Source: Veillonella sp. DNF00869 (GTDB lineage: Bacteria; Bacillota; Negativicutes; Veillonellales; Veillonellaceae). From it: a DNA stretch of 64,000 nucleotides. The position numbers and the translations under genes were made by a program. The DNA lies in assembly GCF_001553345.1 (NCBI RefSeq), contig NZ_KQ960772.1:1-64000 (forward strand), written 5' to 3'. Of the stretch, positions 46,018-53,273 are shown in pieces. The notes beneath the pieces are model-generated. The model ran no database searches. It saw nothing but the letters and a program-made list of their open reading frames with translations, and was not told the DNA's origin. Numbering within the stretch: the first letter of the stretch is position 1; each line of letters opens with the position of its first letter.

Positions 46018-46093
46018 TTCATATAATATTCATGCAATTTTCATGTAATATTCATTCAAAATTCATTATACATTCATATGTAGGCGGTATCAT
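46018..46093 (+). promoter_or_regulatory. Six perfect TTCAT boxes at 11-bp spacing before the second PepSY gene
   Basis: TTCAT begins at 46018, 46029, 46040, 46051, 46062 and 46073, all six exact and 11 bp apart. TATCAT (46088-46093) begins 15 bp after the start of the last box, the same as before the first PepSY gene. It lies inside a small GGTATCATACC palindrome. Confidence 0.9.
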
Positions 46094-46160
46094 ACCAATA
46101 TAGAGATGCATAGATATATGCAAGAAGTATTAGCTTATTATGTTTGCGAGAGAGGTAATT

Positions 46161-46889
46161 ATGAATTTAAAAACATGTGTAAAAGCAACAGTATTAACAA
46201 TTGGATTAGCAGGAATAGTAACAGCTGGTATAGTTAATGCAGAAGATATCACAAATCCTACGACGGAAAATCCTATGGCTACGGAAGCTACCATAAATGA
46301 TACAAACACGAATCAGAATAGTATTTTACCAGGTGATAGCCATACGACTTCTAGTGTTAAAAGTGAAAAACGTATTGATTACAAAGGAGCTACAAGTGCG
46401 TTCTTAACAGCCTATCCTAATGCTAATATTACAGCGGTATCCTATACTATGAAGTATATGCCTATGTATGAAGTAGAAGGGTTTGTGGATGGACAGAAGA
46501 TATCTGTGAATATAACGGAGTCTGGGGAAATTATCAAACAAAAAGTGAAGACAATACAAGATGGCGATTCCTTAGAGCACATGGCTAAAGAGGGGTGGAA
46601 GCAACTTAAGAGTTTTGCGCAAGGAAAGGGGTTTTTAACGGCAGAAGAACGATTGATGAGTAAATCCTTTGATGTTAATAACGTTATCACTCCTGACCAG
46701 GCGAAAAGTGCGGTAGAAAAGGCTCTGGGAAGTGAGTTTAAGGTAGCTAGTTGGGAGCTAGAAAAAGATAAAGACTTGCTTGTGTATGATTTAGATATGG
46801 TAGATAGTACAGGTAAGAAGGTTGAAGTTACAGTAAATGCTACGAATGGCGAGATTATTCGTACAGACATGAAGAAACATAAACACTAA
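46161..46889 (+). CDS. Secreted PepSY-domain protein (second paralogue)
   Basis: 242 residues. A signal peptide (about 1-26, ending NAEDI) is followed by a Thr/Asn-rich linker and two PepSY-like units (RIDYKGATSAFLTAYPNANIT; then VYDLDMVDSTGKKVEVTVNA). It shares MSK-x-FDVN and the VYxLDM ending with the preceding gene, so the pair arose by duplication. The start at 46161 has AGAGAGGT ahead. The function is unknown. It is probably induced by the same response regulator. Confidence 0.8.
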   Translation: MNLKTCVKATVLTIGLAGIVTAGIVNAEDITNPTTENPMATEATINDTNTNQNSILPGDSHTTSSVKSEKRIDYKGATSAFLTAYPNANITAVSYTMKYMPMYEVEGFVDGQKISVNITESGEIIKQKVKTIQDGDSLEHMAKEGWKQLKSFAQGKGFLTAEERLMSKSFDVNNVITPDQAKSAVEKALGSEFKVASWELEKDKDLLVYDLDMVDSTGKKVEVTVNATNGEIIRTDMKKHKH

Positions 46890-46895
46890 TTAAAA

Positions 46896-46936
46896 TAGAG
46901 GAAAGCTGATTAAGTATCAACTTTCCTCTATTTTTA
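46896..46936. terminator. Bidirectional terminator, dispersed hairpin family
   Basis: TAGAGGAAAGCTGAT and ATCAACTTTCCTCTA form a stem with one A-C mismatch (a G-T pair when read on the other strand) and T runs on both sides. It lies between converging genes. A second short stem, GTTTCTT/AAGAAAC, lies at about 46980-47005. Confidence 0.9.
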
Positions 46937-47051
46937 ATACGTTAAAGGTGTGTTTTTTTGATAAGGAAAAAGCGAGGGGTTTCTTTATTTAGAAAAAAGA
47001 AACGCCACTAGTGTTCCACACGTAACTGCGCTCCTTAGGAGGAATAGCATT

Positions 47052-47282
47052 TTAAAATGATCGTTTGCCTAGACTAGGGTGTTTACATGGTTTTAATGTA
47101 TATCGGTCGATGATTCGGCACGCTTCGTCTAGGGTTAGGTCTTCTTTTGCAGGCCCTTGTTCGAATATGCATCTAGGGTCGCTAGAACCAACCTCTCCTG
47201 CTGGTAGGTATAGGTATTCTTCGTTATGAGGGTCGCCAAAGATGTAGCCTGCTTGTAAGTGTTCTTTGTGGATACGGCTCAT
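47052..47282 (-). CDS. Small uncharacterised protein coupled to a metallophosphoesterase gene
   Basis: 76 residues, with a Cys-rich end (CIFEQGP, KPCKHPS). I do not recognise a family. It is likely real because its ATG overlaps the stop of the preceding gene (ATGA), it is the third gene of a compact minus-strand operon, and its composition resembles an expressed protein. It has no signal peptide or membrane segment. Confidence 0.55.
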   Translation of the reverse strand: MSRIHKEHLQAGYIFGDPHNEEYLYLPAGEVGSSDPRCIFEQGPAKEDLTLDEACRIIDRYTLKPCKHPSLGKRSF

Positions 47283-47995
47283 GGTATCTCCTTCATCATA
47301 AAATTAGCAGCATCTGCTGAGACTAAGTGTAATTGTGTATGCCCCCAATGAGAGGGTACTTTTTGGAAGGATGTTTTGTCGTGTAAATGACCAAATACAC
47401 AGTGATCTACATGGTACTGTTCTAATAGGTCCGTAAATCCATTGGCATGATTTTCTAAGGTGGGTGGATAGTGCAGTAACAGTATGCGTGTTATCTGAGA
47501 AGGGTCATCACCACTTTTAGTAATAGCAGTTTCCATAGCATCTAGAGCTGCTTTAGTACGTATTAATTCCCGTTCATAGATATGGCGGTCATCTTCTTCT
47601 TTAAAGAAAGGATCTTGTGGATAGATATAGCCTTTCGTGCCACCGAAAGCGATGCCATTGTGATACAAACCTCTACCTTGCAAGAAGGTGATACGCCCTT
47701 CCATAAGAGTATTCATTTTTTGCAGGCTTGTCCACCAATAATCGTGATTGCCACGAATCATAAACTTTTTCCCAGGCAGGGTTGCAATGGTATCTAGATC
47801 TACCTTTGCATCACTAAGGCGCATAGCCCAAGACATATCACCTACTAGAAAGACTAGATCATCAGGCTCTATATGTTCTCGCCAGTGTGCTTGGATACGT
47901 TCCCAGTGGTTATCCCAGTGTGGACCGAAGATGGTCATAGGTTTTGTTGGTGGTTGCCCAGATAGGTGTAAATCGCCAATGGCAAAAACTTTCAT
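47279..47995 (-). CDS. Metallophosphoesterase (calcineurin-like)
   Basis: 238 residues, cytoplasmic. Metal-binding motifs run in order: FAIGDLHLSG (near residue 5), LVGDMSWAM (near 50), IRGNHDYWW (near 76) and FGHLHDKTSF (near 200), with LLLHYPP before it. The substrate is not predictable. It lies between DUF4931 and the small gene, with overlaps of one base and four bases, so translation is probably coupled. Confidence 0.9.
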   Translation of the reverse strand: MKVFAIGDLHLSGQPPTKPMTIFGPHWDNHWERIQAHWREHIEPDDLVFLVGDMSWAMRLSDAKVDLDTIATLPGKKFMIRGNHDYWWTSLQKMNTLMEGRITFLQGRGLYHNGIAFGGTKGYIYPQDPFFKEEDDRHIYERELIRTKAALDAMETAITKSGDDPSQITRILLLHYPPTLENHANGFTDLLEQYHVDHCVFGHLHDKTSFQKVPSHWGHTQLHLVSADAANFMMKEIP

Positions 47996-48777
47996 TAAAC
48001 CTCCAAAGAATTGTGTAAATATGACTGTATATGACGGATGACCTCTAAGGCGCGTGTTTCATGACACACTTGTGGAATTCCATAACCGATGAAAAGTGGT
48101 GATGTTATATAGCGTGGCACAATTTTTAGATAGTGATAACCGTCATTTATATCGTAGAAAAATAGATTATAAGATTTTACATATTTAGAAAATCCTTCTA
48201 ATACATAGCGTAAGGTACGTTGTAAATACTTGGCTAATATGGATGTATCTAATTGGGGATCAAACCGCATATTAAATTCAAAGAATCCATGGATAGGATG
48301 ATTGGATAAGGTTATACGAAGACCATCCTCTTCATAGATGATCCATCCCTTAAAATGTTCTCTGTGAATATCTTCACGGTAATCATAGTCCTCTAGGCCA
48401 ATGATTTGGCTGTGAGGGTGATAAATAGAGCCTCCAGACATGGGGCCGTAATTTTTAAAGAATAAGACGGAGGTAAAACGAGGGTCGGATTTTACCTCTT
48501 CCCATTTCATTCTCCCAAACTCTAAAATATGGACCGCATCTAACAAGGGCAATTTAGAATATTCTGTATGCACATGGGGTGGAGTTTCGATGATAACTGT
48601 AGGCCATGTGTGTTTTAATACAGGGTATTTATTCATGAGCCAAATGATGGACCCAGATGTATCTAGTATATCGGTTAATTGCGAGGGTTCGCAAAATGGG
48701 CAGTGCCCGTCGCGATTGTACATGCTGTTGGGCTTTGTTTGTCCCAGAGCAATATCAAAAATTAATGGTTCTTTCAT
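47995..48777 (-). CDS. DUF4931 family protein (HIT/GalT-like fold)
   Basis: 260 residues. A CPFC pair near residue 27 and a SIYHPHSQIIGL segment (near 138), a GalT-like HPH motif, suggest a nucleotidyl-transferase or hydrolase of the HIT superfamily, as in galactose-1-phosphate uridylyltransferase. Its substrate is unknown. It heads the three-gene minus-strand operon and is divergent from the Nudix gene. Confidence 0.8.
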   Translation of the reverse strand: MKEPLIFDIALGQTKPNSMYNRDGHCPFCEPSQLTDILDTSGSIIWLMNKYPVLKHTWPTVIIETPPHVHTEYSKLPLLDAVHILEFGRMKWEEVKSDPRFTSVLFFKNYGPMSGGSIYHPHSQIIGLEDYDYREDIHREHFKGWIIYEEDGLRITLSNHPIHGFFEFNMRFDPQLDTSILAKYLQRTLRYVLEGFSKYVKSYNLFFYDINDGYHYLKIVPRYITSPLFIGYGIPQVCHETRALEVIRHIQSYLHNSLEV

Positions 48778-48867
48778 AGTTCACCTCACTATTACTATAG
48801 TATCATAGGGGGCGAGGTTTATGAAAGTGTGAAACATGATATAATAAAAAAAGAATAGGAGGAACTA

Positions 48868-49395
48868 ATGAGACCTACAACATTATGTTTTCCAAAACGG
48901 GAGAATTTATTTTTATTAGGACGTAAAAAACGCGGCTTTGGAGCCGGCTATTATAATGGATTTGGTGGTAAAATTGAGGATGGTGAAAGTTTCCGTGCTT
49001 GCGCCGTGCGAGAAGTCTTCGAAGAAGTATCCTTACTGGTGAAAGAAGAGGACCTACAGGCAGTGGCGCTATTGGACTTTCAGTTTCCTTACTCACCGGA
49101 GTTGAGCCATATTAGTTATGTATATATGGTAGAACAATTTCAAGGCATTCCTTTGGAATCAGAAGAGATGGAGCCTCATTGGTTTACGTTGGAGAACACT
49201 CCCTTTGACCATATGTGGGCTGGTGATGAAGAGTGGATTCCACGGGTTTGGCGTGGCGAGAAGTTGAAAGGTATCATTACTTTCAAAGAAGATAATAGTA
49301 CGATAGAATCCATGCAATTTATAACTGTAGAAAAGGTGCTAGAAAGCGACGATGTAGACCGTATGACGGCTTGGATATATGAGGGCATGAAGTGA
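48868..49395 (+). CDS. Nudix hydrolase (MutT/MTH1-like, 8-oxo-dGTPase candidate)
   Basis: 175 residues. The Nudix box is GGKIEDGESFRACAVREVFEEVSL (about 31-54, GX5EX7REVXEEX). The N-terminus (TTLCFPKRENLFLLGRKKRGFG, then YYNGFGGK) resembles MTH1-type enzymes that hydrolyse oxidised purine triphosphates. Its stop overlaps the mutY start, so both defences against 8-oxoguanine are coupled. AGGAGG precedes the ATG. Confidence 0.88.
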   Translation: MRPTTLCFPKRENLFLLGRKKRGFGAGYYNGFGGKIEDGESFRACAVREVFEEVSLLVKEEDLQAVALLDFQFPYSPELSHISYVYMVEQFQGIPLESEEMEPHWFTLENTPFDHMWAGDEEWIPRVWRGEKLKGIITFKEDNSTIESMQFITVEKVLESDDVDRMTAWIYEGMK

Positions 49396-50534
49396 AACAA
49401 GTAGAACAGCAAAGCCAAGTGGCATGGACGAGACATTTATTAGATTGGTATGATGTGCATAAGCGTGATTTGCCTTGGCGTGAAAGTAAAGACCCCTATC
49501 GGATTTGGGTGTCGGAAGTGATGTCTCAACAAACTCGAATTGAGGCCATGCGTCCTTATTTTGAAAACTGGGTAATACAATTTCCAACACTTGAAAGTTT
49601 AGCTAGTGCCGAAGAAGATACGGTGGTTCGGGCATGGCAAGGTTTGGGGTATTATTCTAGGGCTCGTAATTTGCATCAAGGTGTGAAAGAAGTGGTAGAA
49701 ACCTATGGGGGACAAGTACCGAGATCGCGGAAGGAAATGGAATCTTTAAAAGGCGTAGGCTCCTATACAGCTGGGGCAGTGCTCTCCATTGCGTATAACC
49801 TTCGTGAACCTGCTGTCGATGGGAATGTACTTCGTGTCTATGCTCGCCTATACAATATCCATGAAGATATTTTAGGGGTCGTAGGGAAAAAAGTGATTAC
49901 TTCCTTGGTAGAGGATACTATGCCCTACGATCGACCAGGCGACTTCAACGAAGCCCTTATGGACTTTGGGGCATCTATTTGCATTCCTAAAACACCTCGT
50001 TGTGAGGCCTGTCCGTTAGTACAGGATTGTGCAGCAAAAGCAGTAGGAACAGAGCAACAGTTACCTATACGGATTAAGAAAACAAAGGTACAATCTGTCC
50101 AATTATACGTAGGGATTATTTCTACAGTAGATGGGTACTACCTATTGCATCGAAGACCCAAAGAAGGATTGCTGCAGAATATGTGGGAGTTTCCCAGCGT
50201 AGAAGGTGGCACAGCAGAGAGTCGCAAAGTAGAATTAATTGAGGGGTTACAATCCATTGGGGTTACCGTCACTATGGAACGACCTATGGCAAAGGAAGTA
50301 ACCCATATTTTTAGCCATCGCAAATGGACGATGAAAGGCTACCGAGGAGAAGCTACAGAGGTGGCAATAGATTCGTCGAATACAATTATGCTAGAAGGTG
50401 ATGAAGCGGTGCAACAAGCTGTAGCAGAAGGTCAGATTATTCCTCTGAAGGAGGATTGGATTCTCTGTCGTAAAGAGGCCTTTCACGTCTTACCTTGGGC
50501 AGGGCCTCATGGCAAGTTCATTGATCTTTGTTAA
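49392..50534 (+). CDS. mutY: A/G-specific adenine glycosylase
   Basis: 380 residues. It removes adenine opposite 8-oxoguanine. The helix-hairpin-helix is LKGVGSYTAGAVLSIAYN with the catalytic aspartate in EPAVDGNVLRVYAR. The 4Fe-4S cluster is C-x6-C-x2-C-x5-C (CIPKTPRCEACPLVQDC). The C-terminal Nudix-like recognition domain runs from about 230, with LLQNMWEFPSVEGG. The start is GTG at 49392, overlapping the Nudix stop. Confidence 0.94.
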   Translation: MKQVEQQSQVAWTRHLLDWYDVHKRDLPWRESKDPYRIWVSEVMSQQTRIEAMRPYFENWVIQFPTLESLASAEEDTVVRAWQGLGYYSRARNLHQGVKEVVETYGGQVPRSRKEMESLKGVGSYTAGAVLSIAYNLREPAVDGNVLRVYARLYNIHEDILGVVGKKVITSLVEDTMPYDRPGDFNEALMDFGASICIPKTPRCEACPLVQDCAAKAVGTEQQLPIRIKKTKVQSVQLYVGIISTVDGYYLLHRRPKEGLLQNMWEFPSVEGGTAESRKVELIEGLQSIGVTVTMERPMAKEVTHIFSHRKWTMKGYRGEATEVAIDSSNTIMLEGDEAVQQAVAEGQIIPLKEDWILCRKEAFHVLPWAGPHGKFIDLC

Positions 50535-50556
50535 TCTATACCGAGGAGTGATATAG

Positions 50557-51732
50557 ATGAGAATATATATATTGATGGGAATCTTAGTACTTGGAATGGC
50601 TCTTTTTGGAACTATGACAGGATACTGGGTAACCTTATTTAGAAATAGTTCGAAACGAAAGGGCCTAATCTATGGTGGTGTACTGGGGTTAGCCCTTGCA
50701 GTAGGAACGATTGTCCTACAACGCCTTATGTACAGCATCCATGGTGGTATGATGATGGATCTAGTACGCCCGGTCCTAATCGGACTGAATGGATTAGTCG
50801 TAGCACTGTTCAGCACCTTTGCAGTATTGACGATCTTCGGTGTATTCTACGGACTTATGCGTTTAGGGGCTCGCTCTGACAGCGGAGATAGCCATATCGA
50901 CGAATCACGGAGGAATTTCTTTAAACGTACTGCTGTGGTGGTACCTGCTGTAGTAGGTGTCACAGGATCAGTAGCGGCCTTTCAAGGGAATGGTGAACTG
51001 CAACTACGCAAGATACAGTTGGCTTTGAAAGATAGACCAGAGGTGTTGAAAGGATATAAAATTGGGCAACTTAGCGATGTTCATATAGGCCCTTTCATCG
51101 GCATGGACAAACTGAAAGAAATGGTAGATGCCATTGCTAGTGAACACCCGAATCGACTGGTTATCACTGGAGATTTAATCGATGATTTGGGGTATCTTGA
51201 TGAAGTGGCAGATTATCTAGATAGCCGTGTACAAGATTTTCCTGATGGCATTGATTATATTTTAGGGAATCACGAATACCGCGTCGATGTAGAGCGTGTG
51301 TGGAAGCGGTTCCACCAAACGAAGATGCACATGTATCGTAACAGTCATCAACAGATATTAGGTGGACCTCGCCCTGTGTATTTAGTGGGCATGGATTACC
51401 ACTTTAAAGACGATGTGCAAGAGGAAAATGTGCGCTTGTTGGACAAAGCCATGAAAGGTATGCCCGACAATGCATATCCTATCTTGTTGGCGCACCATCC
51501 GAACTATATCCCTGAAGCATTCCGTAGACATATCCCATTAACCTTATCTGGACATACCCATGGAGGACAGATTAATCTATGGGGCGTGAACCTAGTGCCG
51601 GTGTATAAGCCGTATTGGAAAGGACTCTACGAAGAACAAGGATTATTTGCCTATGTAAGCCGAGGGTCGGGACATTGGTTCCCTGTGCGGTTGAACTGTG
51701 CTAGAGAAGTGACCGTGTTTACTGTTTTATAA
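50557..51732 (+). CDS. Membrane-anchored metallophosphoesterase (YkuE-like) with internal Tat-type motif
   Basis: 391 residues. Three N-terminal membrane segments (to about 107) are followed by SRRNFFKRT (near 117-125) and a hydrophobic stretch. The catalytic domain has IGQLSDVHIGPF, VITGDLIDDLG, LGNHEYRV, LAHHPN and LSGHTHGGQINLWG. Metallophosphatases of this type act on the outer side of the membrane, and YkuE of Bacillus is a Tat substrate. It follows mutY by 22 bp. Confidence 0.88.
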   Translation: MRIYILMGILVLGMALFGTMTGYWVTLFRNSSKRKGLIYGGVLGLALAVGTIVLQRLMYSIHGGMMMDLVRPVLIGLNGLVVALFSTFAVLTIFGVFYGLMRLGARSDSGDSHIDESRRNFFKRTAVVVPAVVGVTGSVAAFQGNGELQLRKIQLALKDRPEVLKGYKIGQLSDVHIGPFIGMDKLKEMVDAIASEHPNRLVITGDLIDDLGYLDEVADYLDSRVQDFPDGIDYILGNHEYRVDVERVWKRFHQTKMHMYRNSHQQILGGPRPVYLVGMDYHFKDDVQEENVRLLDKAMKGMPDNAYPILLAHHPNYIPEAFRRHIPLTLSGHTHGGQINLWGVNLVPVYKPYWKGLYEEQGLFAYVSRGSGHWFPVRLNCAREVTVFTVL

Positions 51733-51778
51733 AGATCTGGATATCTTATTTATGTTGTAAAATTGATTAGTTAATATT

Positions 51779-51851
51779 TTGCAATACGTAAAATTTTGTT
51801 ATACTATAGATGTTACCTCCCCAATACTGGTGACAGGAAGGGGGTGCACCG
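51779..51851 (+). promoter_or_regulatory. Promoter and 5' leader of the Fst-like toxin gene
   Basis: TATACT (51800-51805) is preceded by TTGCAA (51779-51784, 15-bp spacer) or TTTTGC (17 bp). Transcription would start near 51812. The leader has CCTCCCC, which can pair with GGGGG of the very strong ribosome site AAGGGGGTG (51838-51846). GGTGCACC is self-complementary. Both could hide the ribosome site. Confidence 0.65.
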
Positions 51852-51871
51852 ATGGATTTGTTAATCAACGT
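51849..51871 (+). repeat. DRa/DRb copy 1 at the toxin start codon
   Basis: CCGATGGA (51849-51856) includes the ATG. TTAATCAACGT (51861-51871) follows 4 bp later. Both recur at 52016-52023 and 52025-52035. In par loci these repeats let the antisense RNA pair with the toxin mRNA. Confidence 0.8.
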
Positions 51872-51947
51872 AACAGTCTCTGTTGTGGCAGGGGTAATTA
51901 GTTATTATCTTTGCAAATGGCTAGACAAGAGATTTAAAGGTAACTAG
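51852..51947 (+). CDS. Fst-like type I toxin, 31-residue membrane peptide
   Basis: The peptide starts MDLLINVTVSVVAGV, continues ISYYLCKWLDKR and ends FKGN. One hydrophobic helix is followed by WLDKR, close to the WL(D/N)xR end of Fst-family toxins. Such peptides insert in the membrane and alter wall and nucleoid integrity. It is too short for standard ORF calling. Context supports expression: a promoter, a strong ribosome site, a terminator hairpin and a convergent promoter for an antisense RNA. The family assignment is from architecture and short motif only. No experiment supports it here. Confidence 0.75.
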   Translation: MDLLINVTVSVVAGVISYYLCKWLDKRFKGN

Positions 51948-51979
51948 CCTCATATAGAGGTCGCTCTCTATAAAAAGCA

Positions 51980-52009
51980 GAACCCCCACAGCTGGAACTG
52001 TGGGGGTTC
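51980..52009. terminator. Shared terminator hairpin of the toxin-antitoxin locus
   Basis: GAACCCCCACAG and its exact complement form a 12-bp GC-rich stem with a 6-nt loop. On the minus strand it is followed, after TGC, by TTTTT. It would end the antisense RNA and possibly the mRNA as well. Confidence 0.88.
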
Positions 52010-52015
52010 GTTGTC

Positions 52016-52035
52016 CCGATGGACTTAATCAACGT
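52016..52035 (+). repeat. DRa/DRb copy 2 within the antitoxin RNA
   Basis: CCGATGGA (52016-52023) and TTAATCAACGT (52025-52035), one base apart. They repeat the sequences around the toxin start codon. Confidence 0.8.
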
Positions 52036-52145
52036 TTATATCCATAGTATATCACACCTATAGAAGCTTGTCATCTATATGATAGGAATTTAGGTGCAAT
52101 AAAAAAGTTGAAAATAATATATTTACATCCAAATAAACAATACCC

Positions 52146-52251
52146 ATTATCATAAATATAAATGATAATAAAGGTAATAGCTAATTCTTTCGATCTTTGA
52201 AAGATATAATTAAAAATTTATATTGAGAAATAGTATCAGTTGTGATATAGT
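52146..52251 (+). promoter_or_regulatory. Fur-like palindrome and promoter of the metal ABC transporter operon
   Basis: ATTATCAT (52146-52153) and ATGATAAT (52162-52169) form an 8-8-8 palindrome like a Fur-family operator. TTGAGA (52223-52228), 17 bp, then TATAGT (52246-52251) is a good promoter. TATCA-GTTG-TGATA lies inside its spacer and could be a second operator. Confidence 0.55.
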
Positions 52252-52331
52252 ATAGCTAAGTAAGACTCATGGAATTTTTAATTTAGGGATAGTACGGGAC
52301 ATCCCACATGTTTAGTAAGGGAGGAAAGACC

Positions 52332-53273
52332 ATGAAAGAATTTAAATTATGGCGGTTGTTCATTGTGTTTGCCGTTTGTATTATGGCTATTGCAGGCTGT
52401 GGAAAGCAAGCGGATACGGTACAAGATAGTAAGCCATTACAAGTGGTAACTACTACAACAATGATTACAGATTTAGTACAAAAAATTGGTGGTGACCATG
52501 TAACAGTACAAGGATTGATGGGGGCTGGGGTAGACCCACATTTATACCAAGCTAGTGCAGGTGATGTATCTACTTTACAAAAAGGCGATATAATCTTCTT
52601 GAATGGTATCCATTTAGAAGGTAAAATGGGCCAAGTATTCCAAGAATTAAAAAAATCCAACAAAACAGTAGTGGAAGTGTCTAAAGATATGGATCCATCC
52701 ACATTGTTAGCTTTTGAAGAAGAAGGTCCAGATGCAAAAGACCCTCATATTTGGTTCGATGTACAAAACTGGAAATTAGCAGCCAAAGTAGTAAAAGACA
52801 CATTAGTAGCAAAAGATCCAAAACATGAAAAAGACTATGTGGCTAATTACGAAGCATACATGAAAGAATTAGATGCAGCCGATCAATATATTAAGGATAG
52901 AACGAAAGAAATTCCTGAACAATCTCGTGTATTAGTCACTGCTCATGATGCATTCCATTACTTTGCTCGTGCTTATGGCTTTGAAGTAAAAGGCTTGCAA
53001 GGTGTGAGCACAGCTACAGAAGCGGGCACAAAAGATATGAACGACTTAGTACAATTTATTGTAGACCACAAAATCAAAGCTATCTTCGTAGAATCTTCTG
53101 TTCCTCATAAAACAATCGAAGCTGTACAAGAAGCATGTAAAGCTAAAGGTTGGGACGTAGCTATCGGCGGTGAATTATACTCCGACTCCTTAGGTTCTCC
53201 TAACACAGAAGGCGGCACTTACATTGGCATGGTCAAAGCCAACATCGATACCATTGTAGGCGCTCTTAAATGA
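52332..53273 (+). CDS. mntA: Metal-binding lipoprotein of an Mn/Zn ABC transporter (TroA/MntA-like)
   Basis: 313 residues. A lipobox MAIAGC ends the signal near Cys 20. Metal ligands are expected in GVDPHLYQA (near 68), NGIHLEG and DAKDPHIWFDV, with the later aspartate in DHKIKAIFVESSVPH. Cluster-9 substrate-binding fold. It captures Mn or Zn in the periplasm. The start at 52332 has GGGAGG ahead. It is the first gene of a four-gene operon in which the next start overlaps its stop. Confidence 0.92.
   Translation: MKEFKLWRLFIVFAVCIMAIAGCGKQADTVQDSKPLQVVTTTTMITDLVQKIGGDHVTVQGLMGAGVDPHLYQASAGDVSTLQKGDIIFLNGIHLEGKMGQVFQELKKSNKTVVEVSKDMDPSTLLAFEEEGPDAKDPHIWFDVQNWKLAAKVVKDTLVAKDPKHEKDYVANYEAYMKELDAADQYIKDRTKEIPEQSRVLVTAHDAFHYFARAYGFEVKGLQGVSTATEAGTKDMNDLVQFIVDHKIKAIFVESSVPHKTIEAVQEACKAKGWDVAIGGELYSDSLGSPNTEGGTYIGMVKANIDTIVGALK

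Larger units (their letters stand above)
51980..52039 (-). ncRNA. Predicted antisense antitoxin RNA (RNA II-like)
   Basis: On the minus strand, ATGACA (52074-52069), 17 bp, then TATACT (52051-52046). Start near 52039, end at the hairpin, giving about 60 nt. It carries the complements of DRb and DRa near its 5' end and the terminator stem, so it can pair with the toxin mRNA at the start codon and at the 3' hairpin. The size and order match RNA II of the par locus. Transcription is predicted only. Confidence 0.7.

Noticed and set aside
45004..46077. TTCAT arrays as a CRISPR or satellite array
   Set aside because: The unit is only 5 conserved bases every 11 bp, each array ends at a fixed distance from a -10, and both lie before related genes, so promoter boxes explain them better.
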